This document shows positions 6,577-13,995 of a DNA stretch of 15,439 bases, in pieces (position 1 is the stretch's first letter; every line of letters starts with the position of its first letter). Below the pieces are notes generated by a model. That model was not told the origin of the DNA and did no database searches. It was given only the letters and a program-made list of their open reading frames with translations. Source of the stretch: Christensenella sp. UBA6406 (GTDB lineage: Bacteria > Bacillota > Clostridia > Christensenellales > UBA1242); assembly GCA_002438625.1 (NCBI GenBank), contig DJPS01000034.1, forward strand, positions 1 through 15,439, given 5' to 3'. The translations under genes and the position numbers were made by a program.

Positions 6577-6617
6577 AAAAAAGTTAAGCATTCAATTATT
6601 TTGTATGCTTAATTTTT
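6577..6617 (+). terminator. Intrinsic terminator after ndk
   Basis: TTAAGCAT (6584-6591) and ATGCTTAA (6605-6612) form an 8-bp stem with a 13-nt loop, followed by TTTTT. An A-tract before the stem can extend the pairing through one G-U pair. It sits 28 nt after the ndk stop. Confidence 0.7.
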
Positions 6618-6648
6618 ATGTGTAAAAAAATAAGAGGACAATAGATTT

Positions 6649-7113
6649 ATGGGAAAAGATAATATAATGGAATTATGTGTGCAAAAGGCATTGCAAACAT
6701 TAAACGAAGGGAAAGGCGGACCATTTGGTGCGTGCATTGTTAAGGATGGTGAAGTTGTAAGTGTTGCATCAAATAGTGTGTTAGGAGATAACGACCCAAC
6801 TGCACACGCTGAAATAAACGCAATAAGGCAGGCTTGTAAGAACTTAAGCACATATGATTTAAAAGGGTGCATTTTATACACAACTTGCTATCCTTGCCCA
6901 ATGTGTCTTTCTGCAATAATATGGAGCAATATAAAGCAAGTTTATTATGGTTGCACTGCAAAAGATGCAGATGCCATAGGTTTTAGGGATGACTATATTT
7001 ATAATTTTATAAAAGGCAATATGCAAGACACTCAAATTCTAAACTTAACACAACAAGATAGAGAGCAATGTCTAAAACTATTTGAAGCCTATAAAGGCAA
7101 AACAATTTATTAA
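6649..7113 (+). CDS. guaD: Guanine deaminase-like cytidine deaminase-fold enzyme
   Basis: A 154-residue cytosolic zinc hydrolase of the CDA/dCMP deaminase fold. The zinc site is complete: His53 in TAHAEINAIR with catalytic Glu55, and Cys83 and Cys86 in CYPCPMC. GGPFGACIVKDG (23-34), the HAE block, CILYTTCYPCPMCLSAI and especially the tail (AKDADAIGF, DDYIYNFI, ending KGKTIY) follow the small Bacillus-type guanine deaminase, in which the C-terminal segment is domain-swapped over the active site. That makes guanine to xanthine (purine salvage and nitrogen release) the best guess. tRNA-adenosine deaminase TadA is less likely because the C-terminal segment fits GuaD better. The start ATG 6649 follows AGAGG (6633-6637). 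The gene ends in a shared terminator facing mnmA. Confidence 0.8.
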   Translation: MGKDNIMELCVQKALQTLNEGKGGPFGACIVKDGEVVSVASNSVLGDNDPTAHAEINAIRQACKNLSTYDLKGCILYTTCYPCPMCLSAIIWSNIKQVYYGCTAKDADAIGFRDDYIYNFIKGNMQDTQILNLTQQDREQCLKLFEAYKGKTIY

Positions 7114-7143
7114 AATGCTTTAAAAGCAAGAATTTTTAATAAC

Positions 7144-7174
7144 AAAAAATAGCGAAATGTATCGCTATTTTTTT
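7144..7174. terminator. Bidirectional terminator between guaD and mnmA
   Basis: A 12-bp stem (7144-7155 with 7162-7173) has the core ATAGCGA and TCGCTAT around the loop AATGTA. A T-tract lies on the right and an A-tract on the left, so it can stop both rightward guaD transcripts and leftward mnmA transcripts. Confidence 0.85.
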
Positions 7175-7185
7175 AATCTTTATTT

Positions 7186-8286
7186 TTATTTTTGGCTATT
7201 TTTGCCTGTGGAGATGATTTTGCCACCGCCAAGACAGGTGTCTCCTTGATATAGGACAACATATTGTCCTGGGGTTACGGCTCGTTGTGGCGTTTTGAAT
7301 TGAACGTGAATTTTTGTTTTATCTTGACTATCTACTTTAACTGCTACATCTTGGTCGGGTTGCCTGTATCTAAATTTTGCCTTGCAGTCAAATTCTAGGG
7401 CGGGGCAGTTTGATATCCAATTAAATTCTTCCGCACCTAAAAAGTCTGTATAAAGTAGGCTATCTTCACCTTGATGGACATATAAAATGTTTTTTTCAAC
7501 ATCTTTGCTAACAACAAACCAAGGTTCGCCATTTCCACCAGCATAACCGCCAATGTTTAAGCCTTTGCGTTGCCCTAAGGTGTAATATAACACGCCTGTG
7601 TGGTGTCCAACAACTTTGCCATCTATTGTGCATATCTTTCCATCTTTTGCGGGCAAATAGTTGTTTAGGAAGTTTTTAAAATTCCTTTCTCCTATAAAAC
7701 ATATGCCTGTGCTGTCCTTTTTTGTTGCGGTTGATAAACCTAATTCGCTTGCAATTTTTCTTACTTCACTTTTTTCTAAATGTCCAATAGGGAAGATGAC
7801 ATTACTTAATTGTTTTTGACTAACTTGATTTAAGAAATAAGTTTGGTCTTTGTTTTTATCAACACTTTTTTTAAGATAGCAAATGCCATCCTTTTTTTCT
7901 ATTTGGCAATAATGCCCTGTCGCAATGTAGTCTGTACCTAGTTGCATTGCATAATCTAAGAACGGTCCAAATTTTATCTCTCTATTGCAAAGAACATCGG
8001 GGTTAGGTGTTCGCCCTTTTTTGTATTCTTCCAAAAACTCTTTAAAAACTTGCTCGTAATATTGTTTAGAAAAATTTACGGCATAATAAGGGATTTCTAG
8101 TTTATTACAAACTCTTTTAACATCTTCATAGTCTTGCTCGCTTGTGCAGTGTCCGCCATCATCCTTTTCTTCCCAGTTATTCATAAATAATCCAATAACA
8201 TTATAACCTTGCTCTTTAAGCAGATAGGCGGAAACTGAACTGTCAACACCGCCACTCATTCCAACGACAACTGTTTTCTTTTCCAT
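7186..8286 (-). CDS. mnmA: tRNA-specific 2-thiouridylase
   Basis: A 366-residue cytosolic enzyme that adenylates and thiolates U34 of Lys, Glu and Gln tRNAs, using sulfur relayed from a cysteine desulfurase. The PP-loop GMSGGVDSS (9-17) binds ATP. The two catalytic cysteines are present, Cys100 in [12 protein letters not shown] and Cys196 in [20 protein letters not shown] and the C-terminal beta domain ([18 protein letters not shown]) complete the family pattern at normal length. The start is supported by AAGGAAAG upstream on the minus strand (8293-8300). It is the last gene of the leftward block, 125 nt from the TM2 gene, with a possible promoter of its own. No cysteine desulfurase gene lies beside it. 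Confidence 0.96.
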   Translation of the reverse strand: MEKKTVVVGMSGGVDSSVSAYLLKEQGYNVIGLFMNNWEEKDDGGHCTSEQDYEDVKRVCNKLEIPYYAVNFSKQYYEQVFKEFLEEYKKGRTPNPDVLCNREIKFGPFLDYAMQLGTDYIATGHYCQIEKKDGICYLKKSVDKNKDQTYFLNQVSQKQLSNVIFPIGHLEKSEVRKIASELGLSTATKKDSTGICFIGERNFKNFLNNYLPAKDGKICTIDGKVVGHHTGVLYYTLGQRKGLNIGGYAGGNGEPWFVVSKDVEKNILYVHQGEDSLLYTDFLGAEEFNWISNCPALEFDCKAKFRYRQPDQDVAVKVDSQDKTKIHVQFKTPQRAVTPGQYVVLYQGDTCLGGGKIISTGKNSQK

Positions 8287-8333
8287 TTGTATCTTTCCTT
8301 TTTTCTCTTTGTTTTTAACTTCTTTTTTTTGCT

Positions 8334-8362
8334 TATATATTTAATTAATTTGATTTTTACAA
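8334..8362 (-). promoter_or_regulatory. Possible mnmA promoter
   Basis: On the minus strand TTGTAA (8362-8357) is followed after 17 nt by TATATA (8339-8334), about 48 nt before the mnmA ATG. The hexamers are moderate matches in very AT-rich DNA. mnmA may instead be read from the gap promoter. Confidence 0.35.
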
Positions 8363-8411
8363 ATTTTAATAAAATGATAAATATATTTTAATCCATTTTA
8401 TTTAATAACTT

Positions 8412-8963
8412 TTATTTTACATCAACTTTTTTAACTTTATTATTAAATTTGTGCGACTTCATTGCAAATTTTATATAATCTTCTTTTGATAACGCCCCTG
8501 GATATTTATATGTTTTCGTAAATAGGGCAACCATATCTATAAACCATATCAAAATCCCACACACTGCAAGGGTGCAAAGTGGCATAACTAAATAATAATT
8601 TAAATAAGTCGTGTCAAAACCATTGAATGCCAGTATTTCTTCTATTATAAAGGCAACAAGGAAAGTTGATAGGGCACATAGACTATAAAGCCCCTTTTTG
8701 TATTTACCAACATAAATGTTGTATGCACCAAACCAACCAAGAAGTAAATATAATAGCATAAATTTCCTTTTGCTAACATCGTCTGGTCGGGTAGAAATGT
8801 ATAAAACTTTCTCTTTTTCCTTATTTTTAATTGCCTTTTTTGCTTCTTTATTTGATAAGTTTTCAATTCTATCAAACTTTAAATTGCAAACTGAGCATTG
8901 TTTAGATGCCCAATAAGTTTTTGCCCCGCATCGGGGGCATCTTTTGTAATCTTTTTTAGCCAT
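8412..8963 (-). CDS. Zinc-ribbon and TM2-domain membrane protein
   Basis: 183 residues, function unknown. The N terminus holds a zinc ribbon with two CxxC knuckles (Cys9/Cys12 and Cys23/Cys26, in RCPRCGAK and QCSVCNLKF). A charged Lys/Glu segment (about 31-65) comes next, then a TM2-type membrane region: LLLGWFGAYNIYVGKYKKG (73-91) matches the family's GxFGAHRFYLGKxxxG turn, with further helices at about 93-113 and 122-149 ending in IDMVALF. The tail is basic. TM2 proteins are small membrane proteins of mostly unknown role. The ATG at 8963 lies 19 nt after the gap stop, so the two genes are probably cotranscribed, with GGAAGA upstream on the minus strand. The coupling to glycolysis may only be positional. 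Confidence 0.8.
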   Translation of the reverse strand: MAKKDYKRCPRCGAKTYWASKQCSVCNLKFDRIENLSNKEAKKAIKNKEKEKVLYISTRPDDVSKRKFMLLYLLLGWFGAYNIYVGKYKKGLYSLCALSTFLVAFIIEEILAFNGFDTTYLNYYLVMPLCTLAVCGILIWFIDMVALFTKTYKYPGALSKEDYIKFAMKSHKFNNKVKKVDVK

Positions 8964-8982
8964 AAATGTTTATCTTCCATTT

Positions 8983-10020
<1,038 letters not shown>

Positions 10021-10109
10021 TTAAATTAATTTTTCATTTTTATATATTAATTATTTTGTGCATTTTATGCGATTTTAATCAGCTATTTAATTAAATATTT
10101 AAATGCGTT

Positions 10110-11240
10110 CTAATTTTCAGTATCAATCTCTTTTTTCGCCTTTTTAGCGGTTGTTTTACTGCTTTTTGATTTGTTTCCACTTGTTTTAGATTTTGCTGTG
10201 GATTTTGTTGATGATTTCTTTTTTGTTGTAGATTTTGACTTAGCGGAAGATGTGGATTTTGATTTAGATTTGGTCTTTTTTATTTCTACACCTTCACTTG
10301 TTTTTTCATCATTTTGCTTATCTTTAACATCTTCATTACTTTCTTCACTTTTTTCTACCTTTTTGTTAAATGATTGAGAGAAGAGTGGAGTTATTAATTT
10401 TGTTTTTTCTAAATTAAAATTATCTATGATTATCTTTTCTTTTAAAATTGCATAGTTTAAAAATATAACTCCCGCAACAGCGGTGGCAATGCAAGCAACA
10501 ATTAGCCAAAGCAGTACATCAATATCCATTCTAACAGCACATATAATTACAAAAATGGCAAGGGACAATACGCAAACGCCAATAGAAGCAATAAGTTGAC
10601 TAAATGTTGAAAGATTTAATTTTGGCGTTTTAAATTTATTATCAACAACAATGCTTTCAGTATTTACTCCTAATGCGATTGTCGTTTCCCGTATGGCACT
10701 GCTTTTGTTTGGAAAGTCTTGCATAATTTCTAAAATCAAGCGATTAAATATAACGCAATTTCTTATGTAAAACTTATCCGCTCCGTTTGTGAACATCTTA
10801 ACAACCTTATTGTAAAGTGCTTTTGTTGCGTTTGTAAGTTCACCATAAAATCCTAGCCGTTTCTTTGTTAAATGAACAATGTCAACTTCATCTTCGGTTG
10901 ACTTTTCAAGCATTTGTGTAAGAATGTCAAAGTTATTGCAATAAAATGCATTTGTTACCATAACTTTGTCATATGATACATTTTCAAATTCCTTCATTAT
11001 TTGTGTGTTTACTTTAACTTTTTTATCATAAACTTTAATGATATAATTTACACCTGTTTCACTTAGATTTATATTTTCTAAATTAGTTGAAGGTAAAACA
11101 TTGTTGTTTGTTAAAATCACAAATTTTGCATTGTAATTAAATGACTGTGCTATTGTATTTAATTTATCTATATCAATACTTTCAATATTTTGCTTTTTAT
11201 TTGTTAATAAAATTAGCCATAGCAAATTTTCATTTTGCAC
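10110..11240 (-). CDS. Membrane protein resembling an inactivated GT2 glycosyltransferase, with Lys/Ser tail
   Basis: 376 residues, not recognised as any named gene. Residues about 5-200 track the order of family-2 (DPM1-like) glycosyltransferases: an opening strand WLILLTNKKQNIES (normally xIPxYNEEENI), FVILTNN (normally IIVVDDGS), then YDKVMVTNAFYCNNFDILTQML (90-111) where YDxVxxMDADLSHPPExIPxL is expected, EVDIVHLTKKR (normally ADIVIGSRY), and a late Cys/Phe region. The aspartates that hold metal and nucleotide-sugar are missing, so catalysis is unlikely. Two membrane helices follow (about 216-236 and 243-265), then an acidic linker and a tail (321-370) of KSKS/KSTTKK repeats resembling histone H1 tails. 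The start is GTG 11240, 8 nt after AAAAGGAG. It lies upstream of gap on the same strand. The pseudo-glycosyltransferase reading is my inference. Confidence 0.6.
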   Translation of the reverse strand: MQNENLLWLILLTNKKQNIESIDIDKLNTIAQSFNYNAKFVILTNNNVLPSTNLENINLSETGVNYIIKVYDKKVKVNTQIMKEFENVSYDKVMVTNAFYCNNFDILTQMLEKSTEDEVDIVHLTKKRLGFYGELTNATKALYNKVVKMFTNGADKFYIRNCVIFNRLILEIMQDFPNKSSAIRETTIALGVNTESIVVDNKFKTPKLNLSTFSQLIASIGVCVLSLAIFVIICAVRMDIDVLLWLIVACIATAVAGVIFLNYAILKEKIIIDNFNLEKTKLITPLFSQSFNKKVEKSEESNEDVKDKQNDEKTSEGVEIKKTKSKSKSTSSAKSKSTTKKKSSTKSTAKSKTSGNKSKSSKTTAKKAKKEIDTEN

Positions 11241-11342
11241 TTTTTATTCTCCTTTTAAGCACTTAACCATTTATGTAGGTTTGTTATGTGCAATTAACTT
11301 GGTGTTTCGTTTTATTTGTAAATGCTTATTCTCTTACTATAT

Positions 11343-11348
11343 ATTATA
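11343..11348 (-). promoter_or_regulatory. Possible -10 for the leftward membrane-protein gene
   Basis: The minus strand reads a perfect TATAAT (11348-11343), about 100 nt before the GTG start. The position 17 nt upstream has only TTTTTAA-like sequence, so the -35 is poor. It lies in the divergent region shared with the aldolase promoter. Confidence 0.35.
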
Positions 11349-11398
11349 CATAAAAAATTAAAAATTAAAAATGTTTTAACAATTTTTTCTAAATTTAT

Positions 11399-11427
11399 TT
11401 GCAATTTTTTCCTTTTATGTCTATAAT
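11399..11427 (+). promoter_or_regulatory. Promoter of the aldolase gene
   Basis: TTGCAA (11399-11404), a 17-nt spacer and TATAAT (11422-11427). The predicted start near 11434 leaves a leader of only about 25 nt, which includes the GGGGGTGG ribosome site. Confidence 0.75.
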
Positions 11428-11459
11428 CATTAATAAGATATATGTTTGGGGGTGGATGA

Positions 11460-12380
11460 ATGGTTGAAATATTCAAAAATATTATGCAAAATGCTTTAAA
11501 TGGAAATTATGCGGTAGGGGCATTTAACTTCGTTAATATGGAAACACTTTATGCCATTTGCGATACGGCGGAAGAGTTAAAAGCTCCTGTAATTTGTGCC
11601 ATTTCCGAAAGTGCGTTGCGTTATATGGGTGAAGATATGTTTATAGGCTATAAAACAATGGCAAGGAAAAAATATTCTGTTCCAATCTGTTTTCACTTAG
11701 ACCACGGCAAAAGTGTGGAAGCTTGCAAACGTGCAGTTGATTTGGGCTTTGACAGCGTTATGATAGATTTAAGTGCGTTGCCTTTTGATGAAAATGTTGA
11801 AGGAACAAAAGAAGTTGTTGACTATGCTCATAGATATCACATAGGTGTAGAAGCTGAACTTGGCACTCTTTCAGGTGTTGAAGATGATGTATCAAATGAT
11901 AAAATTATCTATACAAATCCAAAAGATGTAAAACGCTTTTATGAATTGACAGGGGTTGATGCTTTGGCGGTTGCCATTGGAACAAGCCATGGTGCTTATA
12001 AATTTAGTGGAGAGCCAAAACTTCGCTTTGATATTTTGGAAGAAATACAAAAAGAAGTGCCAAATTTGCCACTAGTTTTGCACGGTTCTTCTTCTATTGA
12101 TGAAGATTTAATTGAAAAGATAAATAAATTTGGTGGGCAAATCAAAGGTGCTAAGGGCATACCTTATGAGTTTTTGTCTAAGGCTTCCGCTATGCACATT
12201 TGCAAAATAAATATTGATTCAGATTTAAGAATTGCTTTAACTGCTGAAATTAGAGAGTTTTTAACTGAACATCCAGATTGCATTAATCCAAGAGATTATT
12301 TGCGTGCAGGTCAAAAGGCACAAAGAGAAAAAATTGCTTTTAAAATTCAAAATGTTTTCCACTCTGATAATAAAGCATAA
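11460..12380 (+). CDS. fba: Class II fructose-1,6-bisphosphate aldolase
   Basis: A 306-residue zinc-dependent cytosolic aldolase that splits fructose 1,6-bisphosphate into dihydroxyacetone phosphate and glyceraldehyde 3-phosphate. The family signature is complete: FHLDHG with Asp81 and zinc-ligand His82, MIDLSALPFDEN (101-112), VEAELGTLSG (130-139), the zinc ligand in GTSHGAYK (His177), LHGSSS (His208) and KINIDSDLR (Asn251) for phosphate binding. MIDLS replaces the common MIDGS. The related tagatose-bisphosphate aldolase or KbaY/GatY cannot be fully excluded, but the LHGSSS and GGQIKGAKG stretch fits fba of Clostridia. ATG 11460 follows GGGGGTGG (11448-11455) closely; an overlapping ATG at 11456 gives only three codons. 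It is monocistronic and divergent from the gap block. Confidence 0.93.
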   Translation: MVEIFKNIMQNALNGNYAVGAFNFVNMETLYAICDTAEELKAPVICAISESALRYMGEDMFIGYKTMARKKYSVPICFHLDHGKSVEACKRAVDLGFDSVMIDLSALPFDENVEGTKEVVDYAHRYHIGVEAELGTLSGVEDDVSNDKIIYTNPKDVKRFYELTGVDALAVAIGTSHGAYKFSGEPKLRFDILEEIQKEVPNLPLVLHGSSSIDEDLIEKINKFGGQIKGAKGIPYEFLSKASAMHICKINIDSDLRIALTAEIREFLTEHPDCINPRDYLRAGQKAQREKIAFKIQNVFHSDNKA

Positions 12381-12414
12381 ATATAAATGGTTTAAACATT
12401 TATATTTGTTTTGT
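12378..12414 (+). terminator. Terminator after the aldolase gene
   Basis: AAATATAAATG (12379-12389) and CATTTATATTT (12397-12407) form an 11-bp AT-rich stem with a 7-nt loop, overlapping the stop codon and followed by GTTTTG. The T-tract is short. The next 170 nt to the following promoter hold only a small stem at 12438-12452 with a short T-run and no gene. Confidence 0.55.
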
Positions 12415-12581
12415 GTGATTTTGCTAGTCAACAAATGAACTAAAACCTAGTTTTTGTAAAAATATGTTCTATATTATGGAAATTTAATTGCTTAAATTTG
12501 GATAAGAAGATGTGAATTATTCATTTTGATAGTTAAAATTAAATAAAATTTAAAAATTTTTCAAAAATTAATAAAAAAGTA

Positions 12582-12610
12582 TATACATTTTTAATTTCTT
12601 ATGGTATAAT
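12582..12610 (+). promoter_or_regulatory. Promoter of the orphan HTH gene
   Basis: TATACA (12582-12587), a 17-nt spacer and a perfect TATAAT (12605-12610) preceded by TGG (extended -10). The predicted start near 12617 lies almost 190 nt before the chosen start codon, giving an unusually long leader. Confidence 0.65.
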
Positions 12611-12616
12611 AGAAGT

Positions 12617-12805
12617 GATGTCAAGAGAGAGTACGAAGAAACAGTGTTTCACATTATTATTGGGGATAAAGTATGAGCAACAAGTTTTACTTTTTAGTTG
12701 TTATGAAAAGTGCGTAATGGAAAACGATTGACTTCTTTGATGAAATTTGAAAAAATTTTAAAAGAACAAAAACATAGAAAATTATATTATAAAGGAGTGA
12801 AAATT
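12617..12805 (+). ncRNA. Long 5' leader of the HTH gene (possible regulatory leader)
   Basis: About 190 nt separate the promoter from the HTH start codon. The leader has a small hairpin, GAAAC with GTTTC (12638-12650), and a weak AACAA with TTGTT stem (12679-12702). No T-tract terminator precedes the gene and I recognise no known riboswitch class. It could carry an attenuator, a small peptide or a protein-binding site. That it is one transcript is inferred from the promoter alone. Confidence 0.35.
12673..12717 (+). CDS. Possible 14-residue leader peptide
   Basis: ATG 12673 to TAA 12717 would encode MSNKFYFLVVMKSA, with GGGGAT (12662-12667) seven bases upstream acting as a ribosome site. It is too short to judge by composition. 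If translated, it could tie HTH expression to ribosome movement. It may be chance. Confidence 0.3.
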   Translation: MSNKFYFLVVMKSA

Positions 12806-13042
12806 ATGGCAGGCCGTAAGGGAATGAAACATTATCCATTAGACTTCCGTGAAAAGGTTGTAAAAGATAAAATGGAATCTAATGCAACACTTGCTGAAAT
12901 CCAACAAAAATATGGAATTGCAAGTCAAGCACAAGTTTTTAACTGGTGTAAATGGTATGAAGAGTATGGTGTTTGCAAACAAGTTACAGGTAAGAAAAGA
13001 GGCAGACCTTGCAAGGTAAAAGCAACAAGTGATGTAGAATAA
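12806..13042 (+). CDS. Orphan HTH protein resembling IS3-type OrfA, with AT-hook-like tail
   Basis: 78 residues. MAGRKGMKHYPLDFREKVV and a helix-turn-helix (about 27-52: TLAEIQQKYGIASQAQVFNWCKWYE in two pieces of the usual OrfA layout) match the DNA-binding N-terminal domain of IS3/IS150-type transposases. The tail KKRGRPCKVKA (63-73) holds a GRP core like an AT-hook, as OrfA linkers often do. There is no OrfB, no terminal repeat and no frameshift site, and the gene ends cleanly before a strong terminator, so it looks like a stand-alone regulator, perhaps domesticated. ATG 12806 is chosen for AAAGGAG (12791-12797) at 8 nt. The frame is open back to a GTG at 12710, but that lacks a site and family support. 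The DNA target is unknown. Confidence 0.78.
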   Translation: MAGRKGMKHYPLDFREKVVKDKMESNATLAEIQQKYGIASQAQVFNWCKWYEEYGVCKQVTGKKRGRPCKVKATSDVE

Positions 13043-13097
13043 TTTTGTGCTTTGTTAATTTAAAAATTTAGAAAAATATGAAAATTTATTTAAGACT

Positions 13098-13129
13098 AAA
13101 ATAAGAAGAATAGAATCTTCTTATTTTTT
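13098..13129 (+). terminator. Intrinsic terminator after the HTH gene
   Basis: A 12-bp stem (13098-13109 with 13116-13127, core ATAAGAAGA and TCTTCTTAT) with the loop ATAGAA runs into TTTTTT (13124-13129). It is strong and correctly oriented for the HTH gene. Confidence 0.85.
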
Positions 13130-13200
13130 ATTTCAATGCATAAGTATCAAATATTTAAAAGCAAAAGCAATTATTATCTTTTTAAAATTTAAGCAAAATG

Positions 13201-13240
13201 AAAAAAAAGCAAACCATTTTATTTTGGTTTGCCTTTTTTA
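13201..13240. terminator. Terminator of the leftward radC unit, possibly bidirectional
   Basis: GCAAACCA (13209-13216) and TGGTTTGC (13225-13232) form an 8-bp stem with an 8-nt loop, flanked by eight A residues on the left and TTTTTT on the right. It can end leftward radC transcripts and back up the HTH terminator. Confidence 0.8.
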
Positions 13241-13304
13241 ATTTTTAATAGGTTAATTTAAGCATTTAAATCTAAACATAAACATTTTAAATAATTATAG
13301 GTTG

Positions 13305-13982
13305 CTATTCTTCAAATTTTAGGCAGTTTGCTCTAAGTAGACTAAATTCTTCTTTTGGACTAATCACTATATGGTCAATTAGTTCAATGTTGTGTAATTT
13401 TAGTTCTTTTGCTAAATTGTTTGTGAAGAACACATCTGCATCTGATGGATAAGCGGAGTCAATCATATGATTATGAGAAAAATATATTTTATCTGGAAAT
13501 GCTTTAACTATTTTTTCTGTTGCTGTTTTAATATCAATATTGATTGAATCAAAATTTCCAGAAGCAATTTTTATGCACGATTTAATTCTATCATACTTAT
13601 CTAAACACAACGCATAGCATTCTTCGTGGTTTAAGCAACCCATAAGCGTTCTAAAATAATCAGAAGCTTCTGCTGAGCACGTGATTTTAGAATACTTAGC
13701 ACATTTGCTTTTATTGTAAATATTGCAAAATTTTGGTATAAGAACAAGTAAAGTTGCTGAAACTTCGCCTAAACCTTCCACTTGAACTAATTGAGATAAA
13801 TCGGCATCCATAATATTTGAAATGCTTCCAAATTTATTAATCAGTTCGTGTGCAATAGGGTTTGTGTTTTTTCTTACAATAGCAAAGTTTAAAAGCAATT
13901 CTATAACTTCGTGTGGTTGTAATGTATCTAGATTTGTTAATGCTTTTTGTCTTAATCTATCTTTATGACCATCGTGTAGCAA
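13305..13982 (-). CDS. radC: RadC-type JAB/MPN domain protein
   Basis: A 225-residue cytosolic protein of the RadC family, historically called a DNA repair protein though its biochemical role is unsettled. The N-terminal part (HDGHKDRLRQKAL, then PHEVIELLLNFAI and TNPIAHELINKFGSI) contains a helix-hairpin-helix (about 55-82, VEGLGEVSATLL). The C-terminal JAB/MPN domain keeps the JAMM metal site: Glu120, His170 and His172 in SHNH, and Asp183 ten residues later. The usual HNHPSG is HNHMID here. The start is TTG 13982, supported by AAGAGGT (13991-13997) 8 nt upstream, which overlaps the stop of the preceding surface-protein gene. The two are therefore cotranscribed and close-coupled. Confidence 0.88.
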   Translation of the reverse strand: MLHDGHKDRLRQKALTNLDTLQPHEVIELLLNFAIVRKNTNPIAHELINKFGSISNIMDADLSQLVQVEGLGEVSATLLVLIPKFCNIYNKSKCAKYSKITCSAEASDYFRTLMGCLNHEECYALCLDKYDRIKSCIKIASGNFDSINIDIKTATEKIVKAFPDKIYFSHNHMIDSAYPSDADVFFTNNLAKELKLHNIELIDHIVISPKEEFSLLRANCLKFEE

Positions 13983-13995
13983 TTTTAATTACCTC

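Noticed and set aside
10171..10377. Plus-strand frame rich in Asp/Phe/Val opposite the Lys/Ser tail
   Set aside because: It is the antisense shadow of the repetitive Lys/Ser codons of the minus-strand gene and has no start signals of its own.
12710..12805. In-frame extension of the HTH gene back to GTG 12710
   Set aside because: The extra 32 residues do not look like OrfA sequence. The strong AAAGGAG at 12791-12797 and the MAGRKG start support ATG 12806.
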